Source: Candidatus Gastranaerophilales bacterium (GTDB lineage: Bacteria; Cyanobacteriota; Vampirovibrionia; Gastranaerophilales; Gastranaerophilaceae). Taken from it: DNA of 50,832 bases. A program made the translations under genes and the position numbers. The DNA is taken from NCBI GenBank assembly GCA_017415185.1, contig JAFQHZ010000019.1:1-50832 (forward strand), in the 5' to 3' direction. The number at the start of each line of letters is the position of its first letter. Within the stretch, counting starts at the first letter, position 1. The notes beneath the pieces were generated by a model. The model was given only the letters and a program-made list of their open reading frames with translations, did not search any database and was not told where the DNA came from. Below, piece by piece: positions 7,680 through 13,917 of this stretch.

Positions 7680-8612
7680 TTATTGTTTATCTAAAAAACA
7701 AGCAACGTTATTATTAAAGCAGGGTTTTTCTTTTTTGCAAATGTCCATAACATAATCACATCTTGGATTAAATTTACACCCTTGGATGGTTTCTGTTATT
7801 GGCGAAATTTGACCTTTGATGTTGATTAATTTTTTACCTTTTTTGTTGGGTAGCGCTTCAAGCAATGCTTTTGTGTATGGATGTTTCGGGTTTTTGAATA
7901 AATCTTTGCTATTATTTTTTTCAACAACATCTCCAAGATACATTATCGTTGCGGTATCTGAATAATTATAAACAATTGATAAATCATGAGTAATTAAAAT
8001 TATTGTTTTACCTTTATTTTTTAAATCTACTAATAAATTTAAAATTGAATTTGAAACGCTGACATCAAGAGCAGTTGTTGGTTCGTCAGCTAAAATTAAA
8101 TCAGAATTAGATATCAAAGCCATTGCGATAATGATTCTTTGTTTCATTCCGCCTGATAATTCGTGTGGATATGATTTTAATACATTTTCAATGTTTTTAA
8201 TTTCAACTTCTTCTAATGCTTTTTTTATTATGGAAATATTTTCCTTGTCATTTTTTAAAATTGGCAATTCAAGTAATTGATTTTCGATTGTATATAATGG
8301 GTTTAAAGACATAAAAGGGTCTTGTGGAATTAGAGAAATTGAACTTCCTCTTAATTTTTGCATTTCGTTGTTTGGAAGTTTTAATAAATCTTTGGATATA
8401 AATTTAATTTCGCCGTTTTTAATTTTGCCATTTTTGGGCAATAATCTTAAAATTGTGTTTATTAAAACTGATTTTCCACAGCCAGATTCGCCTGCGATTG
8501 CGTGAATTTTCCCTTTTTCAAACGACAAATTAATGTTGTTTAATGCGTAATAAAACTTGTCCTCTATATTAAAACCAACGCTTAGGTTTTTTATTTCAAG
8601 AATTTTGTTCAT
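7680..8612 (-). CDS. Oligopeptide/dipeptide-type ABC transporter ATP-binding protein (OppD/DppD family)
   Basis: Nucleotide-binding subunit that energises uptake of peptides or similar solutes at the inner membrane. The 310 residues hold Walker A (GESGCGKS, about residue 41), a Q-loop (IPQDPFMSLNP), the ABC signature LSGGMKQR, Walker B LILADEPTTALD, the H-loop ITHD, and the OppD/DppD C-terminal cysteine region (GCKFNPRCDYVMDICKKE) that in relatives binds an Fe-S cluster. All catalytic residues are present. No permease, binding protein or OppF partner is next to it, so its transporter must be encoded elsewhere. The downstream SecA-like gene has its own promoter but may also receive read-through. 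Confidence 0.9.
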   Translation of the reverse strand: MNKILEIKNLSVGFNIEDKFYYALNNINLSFEKGKIHAIAGESGCGKSVLINTILRLLPKNGKIKNGEIKFISKDLLKLPNNEMQKLRGSSISLIPQDPFMSLNPLYTIENQLLELPILKNDKENISIIKKALEEVEIKNIENVLKSYPHELSGGMKQRIIIAMALISNSDLILADEPTTALDVSVSNSILNLLVDLKNKGKTIILITHDLSIVYNYSDTATIMYLGDVVEKNNSKDLFKNPKHPYTKALLEALPNKKGKKLINIKGQISPITETIQGCKFNPRCDYVMDICKKEKPCFNNNVACFLDKQ

Positions 8613-8657
8613 TTTGATATTGTATCATATTGTTCGATTTTTTTCTTGATTGTTGGG

Positions 8658-8686
8658 CAATTTTTTTGGGTATTATGTTTTAATTT
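8658..8686 (+). promoter_or_regulatory. Putative alternative promoter (CAATTT-17-TAATTT)
   Basis: CAATTT at 8658-8663, 17 bases, TAATTT at 8681-8686, with GTTT directly before the -10. The same arrangement precedes the genes at 30983, 47159 and (minus strand) 16885. A plain TATAAT also occurs at 8686-8691 without a good -35. Confidence 0.4.
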
Positions 8687-8710
8687 ATAATATAAAAGAA
8701 AGGATAAAAT

Positions 8711-9193
8711 ATGAATCTGCAAAAATGCGCTGATGTTATCAAATCACAAGCAAACGAAATTATGACCACTGCTTCAAAGAATATTTGTTCTAAAACTCAA
8801 GAAAAATTAGCGCAAAATCTTGAACCTTCAAAGGTTTGGGCGAAATTGGATTCAAAAGCTTCAGCTTTTCTTGGAAAAATTAGAAAACAAGAATTAGGAA
8901 AATTACTAGAAGATTTCAAGGGCGTATCACAAAAGCTAGGTTTTGAAAATTATGGCAAACCTGCTTTTTGTGGATTTGATAAATATGATGAATTTGTTAG
9001 CTTGAATGGCGATTTTTATGAATATGCAGATTATTTTGTTTCAAAATTGCAAACGGGCTCTGATGAAGCAAAAGAAGCACTTAGAATTTTAAAACAAATG
9101 AATGATAGAAGCGGCGTTCGTTTTGTTGGTGTTAATACAAAAGCAAATGAGCAATATACGCAAATTTTTAATGATTTGTTGAAGAATTTATAA
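8711..9193 (+). CDS. Hypothetical protein, 160 residues
   Basis: I do not recognise the family. The protein is soluble and mostly helical in composition, with no signal peptide, membrane segment or known motif; it begins MNLQKCADVIKSQANEIMTT and contains the Gly/Phe segment NYGKPAFCGFDKYDEF in the middle. AAAGAAAGG lies 7 bases before the ATG and a CAATTT-type promoter candidate lies just upstream. It stands alone between a leftward ABC ATPase and a leftward activase-like gene whose stop codon is 2 bases away. Confidence 0.75.
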   Translation: MNLQKCADVIKSQANEIMTTASKNICSKTQEKLAQNLEPSKVWAKLDSKASAFLGKIRKQELGKLLEDFKGVSQKLGFENYGKPAFCGFDKYDEFVSLNGDFYEYADYFVSKLQTGSDEAKEALRILKQMNDRSGVRFVGVNTKANEQYTQIFNDLLKNL

Positions 9194-9195
9194 GG

Positions 9196-10335
9196 TTATT
9201 TTTTAATTGCGGCTTTTGCTTCAATTTTTGCTTTCATTTTTTTTCTTCTCATTAAATCAACAAAAGCTTCAAGGCGTGTAATATAACCAGCACGTCCTGT
9301 TTGTTCATCCATGATTAATGATAATATTGGCAAATTGACGTCTTCTCTCATTTTTGGGAAGATATTTTGACTCATAATTTCAGGCATACAAGTAAAAGGA
9401 GAAACATGAATCAATCCATCAACGTTTCTTTCTTTTGCATAAAGTACATCTGAAATGCATTCAAGAGCATCTCCACCTATATCTCTCATTAAATATGGTT
9501 TTGCTAATCGATACGCTCTTTCAAGGTGTGTTTCGCCTTTTTTAAACATTTTTGGAATAATTGCGTCTTTTAAAAATGAAGAAACTGTAAGTGAACGACG
9601 AACTTGAACACCCATTGCGCCAAGTTCACGTTCCATATTTTGATTTGAAAATTCGTCGTTTACGATGTAAATTTCGCCTGTTAAATCAACGTGAAGAACA
9701 TCTCTTTCTTTGTCTATTTCAACATTTGAAATTTCTCGCAAGCCTTCTTTTAGTGCTTTTGAAAGTTCTTTTGCGCTGTTAGCGTTTCTGATTAATTTTA
9801 TAGCTTTATTGAAAGCCTTTTCGCTATCGCCTTTTTTAATTTCTCTTGCTCTATGATATGATAAGAAATTTTGTAATTCATCAACTGCAAAAACTGTTCT
9901 TATAGCAAGAAAGATTGCATTCATTATCTTGAGATAGTTTTTGCAACCGCTAATTTTGGTTAAATAATCAATCATTCCTTTGATGCCATCATACAAGCTT
10001 AGCTCGATATAATTTGCATTATAACCAAGTTCTTTTAAAACTTGTTCTATATTTCTTCCGTATTCTCCTAATCTACAAATTCCAGGAGAAGCAATCATTG
10101 AAACATAATCAACTCCGCCATCAAGCGCTTCCATGAAGTTTCCTAGGATTAATTTATATGGTAAGCAAATTGCTTCTGGGGAGTTTTTTGTGCCCATTGA
10201 AAGTGTTTTTTTGCTTGTGTATGGAGGGATAAATGGTTCAACTCCGATTGTTTTTAGTGCCATTTCCCATGCAACATATATTGTTCCCATGTGCGGAAAG
10301 GCTACTTTTATCTTTTTATTTTCTTTATATTCCAT
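9196..10335 (-). CDS. Acyl-CoA dehydratase activase-related protein (DUF2229/CoA-activase type)
   Basis: About 379 residues. It has the family's N-terminal IKVAFPHMGTIYVAWEMALKTIGVE and SPEAICLPYKLILGN (invariant Cys), ASPGICRLGEYG with a second Cys, and the C-terminal HVSPFTCMPEIMSQ plus LPILSLIMDEQTGRAGYITR, followed by LEAFVDLMRRKK. These match proteins related to the activator/component families of 2-hydroxyacyl-CoA dehydratases, which carry Fe-S clusters; the Cys residues at about 60, 107 and 325 are plausible ligands. No dehydratase subunit or ASKHA activase lies beside it, so its substrate is unknown. I chose the ATG at 10335, six codons inside the longest frame, because a TATAAT box (10342-10347) overlaps the upstream TTG; the transcript would be nearly leaderless. 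Confidence 0.75.
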   Translation of the reverse strand: MEYKENKKIKVAFPHMGTIYVAWEMALKTIGVEPFIPPYTSKKTLSMGTKNSPEAICLPYKLILGNFMEALDGGVDYVSMIASPGICRLGEYGRNIEQVLKELGYNANYIELSLYDGIKGMIDYLTKISGCKNYLKIMNAIFLAIRTVFAVDELQNFLSYHRAREIKKGDSEKAFNKAIKLIRNANSAKELSKALKEGLREISNVEIDKERDVLHVDLTGEIYIVNDEFSNQNMERELGAMGVQVRRSLTVSSFLKDAIIPKMFKKGETHLERAYRLAKPYLMRDIGGDALECISDVLYAKERNVDGLIHVSPFTCMPEIMSQNIFPKMREDVNLPILSLIMDEQTGRAGYITRLEAFVDLMRRKKMKAKIEAKAAIKK

Positions 10336-10341
10336 AAAGCA

Positions 10342-10370
10342 ATTATATAACAAAAAAAATTATTTAGTTG
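10342..10370 (-). promoter_or_regulatory. Promoter candidate for the activase-related gene
   Basis: CAACTA (10370-10365), 17 bases, TATAAT (10347-10342) on the minus strand, 6 bases before the ATG at 10335. The -10 is perfect; the -35 departs from TTGACA and resembles the CAATTT element seen elsewhere in this window. Confidence 0.4.
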
Positions 10371-10382
10371 TTTTGTGTTGAT

Positions 10383-10979
10383 ATGAATATTAGTGCTGAA
10401 AATGTTAAAATTAATTTTAAAAATATATATAGAAAAGTTCACACAAGAGAACCTTTTTTGATTCAAGAGAAAATTCATCCTTATATGATGAATGATTCAT
10501 ATAATTATTTTATTTTTGGAAAAACCAATGAGGATTTTGAGAAAAACTCTTCTTTGACTGATTTTCAAAAACAAGCCTATTCTGCTGAATTTGATAGGTT
10601 AATTAAAAGGCAAACTTTGGCTCGAAATCGCAGTGGAAACATTTTTGCAAGATTAAAACAGATGGAAGAGTTTGGTTATGAAGGAATTAGGGCTAATATT
10701 TCAAGCGAAACACTAGAGGCGCTTATGAGTTTAAGAAAAGAAACTATTGCTGCTTTGAATGATTGTCAAATATATCGAATTTGCGAGTGTGATTCTGGAA
10801 ACAGAAAAACCAGTGAAGGGTTATTCGAATTAGAAAAAGAATTCACTTGTGATGAATTGCAAAGAATTTCAGAAAGAAATGGTTCAACTATTATAAACAC
10901 TTGGCTTAATAAGCAAGTTTCAAGCGAAGAACGTTATCAATGTTTAACAAAATATATTCATAATTTAGCTAGAAGATAA
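10383..10979 (+). CDS. Hypothetical protein, 198 residues
   Basis: No family recognised. The likely start is the ATG giving MNISAENVKINFKNIYRKVH, five codons inside the longest frame, which begins at a TTG. The N-terminus has the M-N-I-x ... INFKN pattern shared by several orphan proteins in this window. The rest is charged and helical, with YRICECDSGNR holding two nearby Cys. No signal peptide or membrane segment. It is divergent from the activase-related gene (about 47 bases between starts) and ends just before a bidirectional hairpin. Confidence 0.7.
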   Translation: MNISAENVKINFKNIYRKVHTREPFLIQEKIHPYMMNDSYNYFIFGKTNEDFEKNSSLTDFQKQAYSAEFDRLIKRQTLARNRSGNIFARLKQMEEFGYEGIRANISSETLEALMSLRKETIAALNDCQIYRICECDSGNRKTSEGLFELEKEFTCDELQRISERNGSTIINTWLNKQVSSEERYQCLTKYIHNLARR

Positions 10980-10988
10980 AAGCATTAA

Positions 10989-11020
10989 AAAATCCCTCTT
11001 GAGTCCAAGAGGGATTTTAA
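10989..11020. terminator. Bidirectional terminator between convergent genes
   Basis: AAAATCCCTCTT and AAGAGGGATTTT form a 12-pair stem with a 6-base loop. A-rich and T-rich flanks suit termination from both sides: the hypothetical gene on the plus strand and rplJ-rplL on the minus strand. Confidence 0.85.
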
Positions 11021-11036
11021 AATTTTATAGAATCAA

Positions 11037-11083
11037 CTATTTGATTTCTACTTTAGCGCGACTCTCTTCTAATTTAGTCTTTG
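11037..11083 (-). pseudogene. Duplicated 3' end of rplL (remnant)
   Basis: On the minus strand this stretch reads TKLEESRAKVEIK and then a stop, against [13 protein letters not shown] and stop at the true rplL end. The first 23 bases read leftwards from the stop codon are identical to rplL 11112-11134, and 12 further bases match after a short divergent block. It lies 28 bases beyond the rplL stop, has no start of its own, and is best read as an old partial duplication. Confidence 0.75.
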
Positions 11084-11111
11084 AGTCTGCAAGTTTCAAT
11101 TCAAATAACTA

Positions 11112-11486
11112 CTATTTGATTTCTACTTTAGCGCCAGCTTCTTCTAATTTAGCTTTGATTTCGTTAGCTTCTTCAGGTTTTACACCTTCTTTAACAGCTT
11201 TTGGAGCGCCATCAACTAAATCTTTAGCTTCTTTTAAGCCAAGACCAGTTAATTCACGAACTAGTTTTAAAACTGCGATTTTGTTAGCACCAGCATCAGT
11301 TAAGATTACGTTTACTTCAGATGGAGCTTCAGCAGCAGCTTCGCCAGCAGCAGCTGGAGCAGCAGCAACAGCAACAGGAGCAGCAGCAGATACGCCGAAT
11401 TTTTCTTCCATAGCTTTTACTAATTCAGCAGCTTCTAATAATGTTAATTTTTCAATTGATTCTAAAATTGTTTCTACGTTAGACAT
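11112..11486 (-). CDS. rplL: 50S ribosomal protein L7/L12
   Basis: Stalk protein that recruits translation GTPases. The 124 residues show the N-terminal dimerisation helices ([23 protein letters not shown]), an Ala-rich hinge at about residues 33-55 and the C-terminal factor-binding domain with [35 protein letters not shown] and the final [10 protein letters not shown]. Length is normal. It follows rplJ by 40 bases and is the last gene of the operon. A decayed copy of its 3' end follows downstream. Confidence 0.98.
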   Translation of the reverse strand: MSNVETILESIEKLTLLEAAELVKAMEEKFGVSAAAPVAVAAAPAAAGEAAAEAPSEVNVILTDAGANKIAVLKLVRELTGLGLKEAKDLVDGAPKAVKEGVKPEEANEIKAKLEEAGAKVEIK

Positions 11487-11526
11487 TGTTATTTACCTTT
11501 CATAAAATAATTTGTGTGTTCACTAG

Positions 11527-12051
11527 TTATTGAGCAGCTTTTTGTTCTCTAACTGCGTCAATTGCTCTAACAAGAGCAGACATAACGCCGTTGATACCAT
11601 ATACTAGGCCGCTTGCTGGAGAGTTGATAGAGCCAAGAATTTTTGCGTATAGCTCTTCTTTTGATGGCATAGAAGCAAGTTTTTTAGCTTCATCAGCATT
11701 AAGAACTTTTCCTTCTAATACTGCACCAGTGATTTCTCCTTTTTTGTTTTCTTTGATGAATTTTGCTAAAACTTTTGCAGCAGCTACTTCGTCACCATAA
11801 CCAAAAGCGATTGCAGTAGGTCCAGCCATTAATTCAGCGATTGGTTCAAAGGCTGTTCCTTGAGTAGCAACTTTGCAAAGAGTGTTTTTTGTAACTGTTA
11901 AATCGGCATCAGTTTTTTGAAGTTCACGTCTTAATTCTGTGATTTCTTCAACTGTTAAACCACGATAATCAGCTACAACAGCAACTTTAGCATTTTCAAA
12001 CTGTTTTTTGTAGTATTCTACTTTGTCGTTTTTGAATTGTTTTGTTGCCAT
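11527..12051 (-). CDS. rplJ: 50S ribosomal protein L10
   Basis: Anchors the L7/L12 dimers to 23S rRNA. The 174 residues contain KVAVVADYRGLTVEEITELRRELQ, VTKNTLCKVA and the GPTAIAFGYGD segment, followed by the C-terminal helix that binds L12. GGAAAGGAG precedes the start. The gene is preceded by an L10 leader RNA, so expression is probably controlled by the L10-L12 complex. The usual upstream neighbours rplK and rplA are absent here: the next gene is a divergent sigma factor, so rplJ-rplL is a stand-alone unit. Confidence 0.98.
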   Translation of the reverse strand: MATKQFKNDKVEYYKKQFENAKVAVVADYRGLTVEEITELRRELQKTDADLTVTKNTLCKVATQGTAFEPIAELMAGPTAIAFGYGDEVAAAKVLAKFIKENKKGEITGAVLEGKVLNADEAKKLASMPSKEELYAKILGSINSPASGLVYGINGVMSALVRAIDAVREQKAAQ

Positions 12052-12169
12052 TTTGTTTGCGTTTCTCCTTTCCTTTAAGACTTCGCAAATCTTTTATAAA
12101 TAAAAAAGTTTTGCGAGTATAGTACGCAAAACGGCCAAAATTATTAAATAAAATATATTTAATTTTTTG

Positions 12170-12216
12170 AACCTCGGTTGGATATTAAGGCATTAGCCAC
12201 CAACTGTCTTTGGTAC
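12170..12216 (-). ncRNA. Ribosomal protein L10 leader
   Basis: The minus strand reads ACCAAAGACAGTTGGTGGC, then CTTAATATCC and AACCGAGGTT. The spaced blocks AAAGACAG, GGTG, TTAATATCC and CCGAGGT are the conserved parts of the L10 leader, where L10(L12)4 binds and represses its own mRNA. It lies 120-165 bases before rplJ and directly downstream of a good promoter. Confidence 0.88.
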
Positions 12217-12223
12217 TATGTTA

Positions 12224-12251
12224 ATAATACCCTTTCAAGGCTTGTTGTCAA
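12224..12251 (-). promoter_or_regulatory. Promoter of rplJ-rplL
   Basis: TTGACA (12251-12246, a perfect -35) and TATTAT (12229-12224) are 16 bases apart. Transcription would begin just before the L10 leader. Confidence 0.8.
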
Positions 12252-12370
12252 CAAAATTCTTAACAAATTTTAATATTTTAAAAAAAACGAGCAATTATTT
12301 TTTTTAGCCCTGTTTTTAAATTCAACAAAATGATTTAGTATACAAAAATTAATATATTAAACATTTTGCT

Positions 12371-12398
12371 TTGATAAAATACTTTGGCATGATATAAT
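12371..12398 (+). promoter_or_regulatory. Promoter of the sigma factor gene
   Basis: TTGATA (12371-12376) and TATAAT (12393-12398) are 16 bases apart. The -10 overlaps the first possible ATG (12397), which therefore cannot be the translation start. Confidence 0.75.
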
Positions 12399-12423
12399 GC
12401 ATGCTCTATCTAAAGAAGAAGAT

Positions 12424-13044
12424 ATGCAAAATACAAAAGAAAAAGTTTTAAAAGATGCCCACTTGAGGCAATATGCGGATTTAATCAACAAAATTGCAAA
12501 AGTTGAGTATAGATCTATGGGGACGCAATATTTAATTGAGTTTGATGAATTAATTAATATTGGTTTTCAGACTATAAATATTCTATGCGCTCATAAAGAA
12601 TTTAGTACATATAACGAAAGTTATTTGTCAACTGCTATTAAATGGGCAATTCGAAACGAACTAAGAAATAGATATCGTTGGTATGGAGTTCGTCAAGGCA
12701 AGGGCTTAAATGAAGACGAGCATAACGAATTAAAAGATGCGATATATAAAACAATTTTGTCTACTGATGAAATGTATGATTCAGAAAGAACTTTTGAAGT
12801 TAAAGATTTAAGAAGCACCCCTGAAGAAAATTGCGAATTTTTAATGATGGCAAATGCAATTAAAAATGCTGTTATGAGCTTGCCAAGACGAGAAAGAGAA
12901 TTAATTGAATCAAAATTTTATTCAGAGAAAAAGTTACATGAGTTATCTGATGAATTTTCGATTTCTCCAAGCAGAATTTCAAGAATTATTAAATCGGGTC
13001 TTGATAAAGTTAAAGACGAACTTTTAAAAAGTGACGCAATATAA
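12424..13044 (+). CDS. Sigma-70 family RNA polymerase sigma factor
   Basis: Promoter-recognition subunit of RNA polymerase. The 206 residues hold a region 2-like part (LIEFDELINIGFQTINIL ... AIKWAIRNELRNRYRWYG, about residues 38-95) and a region 4 helix-turn-helix (LPRRERELIESKFYSEKKLHELSDEFSISPSRISRIIKSGLDKVK, about residues 153-200). Region 3 is short or missing, so it is intermediate between group 3 and group 4. The start at 12424 is chosen because the TATAAT box overlaps the upstream ATG; AAAGAAGAAG precedes the chosen one. No anti-sigma factor is adjacent. It faces rph and shares a terminator with it. Its target promoters are unknown; the CAATTT-type elements are one possibility. Confidence 0.88.
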   Translation: MQNTKEKVLKDAHLRQYADLINKIAKVEYRSMGTQYLIEFDELINIGFQTINILCAHKEFSTYNESYLSTAIKWAIRNELRNRYRWYGVRQGKGLNEDEHNELKDAIYKTILSTDEMYDSERTFEVKDLRSTPEENCEFLMMANAIKNAVMSLPRRERELIESKFYSEKKLHELSDEFSISPSRISRIIKSGLDKVKDELLKSDAI

Positions 13045-13068
13045 AAAGGAGCTATTTAGCTCCTTTTT
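13044..13068. terminator. Bidirectional terminator (sigma factor / rph)
   Basis: AAAAAGGAGCT and AGCTCCTTTTT form a stem with a 3-base loop, placed between the converging sigma factor and rph genes. Confidence 0.88.
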
Positions 13069-13763
13069 TAATACATTTTTATAATTTTATCGATTGACTT
13101 TTTAGCAATATCATAAATTTCATCAAGTTGACTTTTTTCAAATGGCAGACCTTCTGCTGTTGTTTGAAATTCAATTATTTTTCCGCTTGAAGTTAGGACG
13201 ATGTTTGAATCAACTTGTGCATTTGAGTCTTCTTGATAGCATAAGTCAACCATGACTTCGTCATTTACAATTCCAGCCGAAATTGCCCCAATTGGTTCGA
13301 TTATTGGATTTTCATTTATTAAACCCTCTTTTAAAAGTTTTTCTATCATATCTTTAATAGCAACATAAGCACCACAAATTGAAGCTGTTCTTGTTCCGCC
13401 ATCTGCTTGAATTACATCGGCATCAATTATGAAAGTTTTGCCTTTTATTTTTGTTAAATCAAGGCAGGCTCTTAAAGAACGACCTATTAATCTTTGAATT
13501 TCTTGTGTTCTTCCAGAGATTTTTGTTCTTTCTCTTTGGCAGCGCGTTTCTGTGCTTGACGGCAAAAGAGAATATTCCGCTGATAGCCAGCCTTCAGGGG
13601 AATCTTTTTCCATCCATTTTGGAATTGTGTCTTCAAAATTTGCACAAACTAATACTTTTGTGTTGCCAAATTCAACCAATACCGAACCAAGAGCGTGTTT
13701 TGTAAAATTATGAGTGAATTTAATTGGTCTTAGTTCGTCGTTTTTTCTGTTATCTATTCTCAT
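13068..13763 (-). CDS. rph: Ribonuclease PH
   Basis: Phosphorolytic 3'-5' exoribonuclease that trims tRNA 3' ends. The 231 residues carry MRIDNRKNDELRPIKF, GNTKVLVCANFED, the arginine-rich ETRCQRERTKISGRTQEIQRLIGRSLR region (substrate and hexamer contacts, about residues 70-97), DADVIQADGGTRTASI with the catalytic Asp residues, and SSGKIIEFQTTAEG. Length is slightly below the 238-240 typical of the family, with no core part missing. GCGAGGA lies just before the start. Its stop codon falls in the shared terminator. Confidence 0.96.
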   Translation of the reverse strand: MRIDNRKNDELRPIKFTHNFTKHALGSVLVEFGNTKVLVCANFEDTIPKWMEKDSPEGWLSAEYSLLPSSTETRCQRERTKISGRTQEIQRLIGRSLRACLDLTKIKGKTFIIDADVIQADGGTRTASICGAYVAIKDMIEKLLKEGLINENPIIEPIGAISAGIVNDEVMVDLCYQEDSNAQVDSNIVLTSSGKIIEFQTTAEGLPFEKSQLDEIYDIAKKSIDKIIKMY

Positions 13764-13892
13764 ATTTTCCTCGCTTTTTTATTAATCTTAGCACAACTAA
13801 TTATTTTTAATTAGATTTTTTTCCGATTAAAAAGCAATGGGAAAAATATATGATTATTAAGGTAAATCCTCAACTCTTCTGATTGCTACTTC

Positions 13893-13917
13893 CCCTCCAA
13901 ATTCGGAGGGTTTTTTT
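13893..13917 (+). terminator. Plus-strand terminator without an upstream plus-strand gene
   Basis: CCCTCC, AAATTC and GGAGGG, then seven T residues, make a textbook intrinsic terminator for rightward transcription. The upstream 130 bases hold no recognisable gene, and the neighbouring genes both run leftwards. A short transcript starting at about 13800-13860 would be stopped here. Confidence 0.7.

Noticed and set aside
10999-11505. 168-residue rightward frame opposite rplL
   Set aside because: It is antisense to rplL and its duplicated end; composition mirrors the Ala-rich hinge.
12397-12423. Upstream ATG as start of the sigma factor
   Set aside because: It overlaps the TATAAT box of a good promoter, so it would not be in the transcript.
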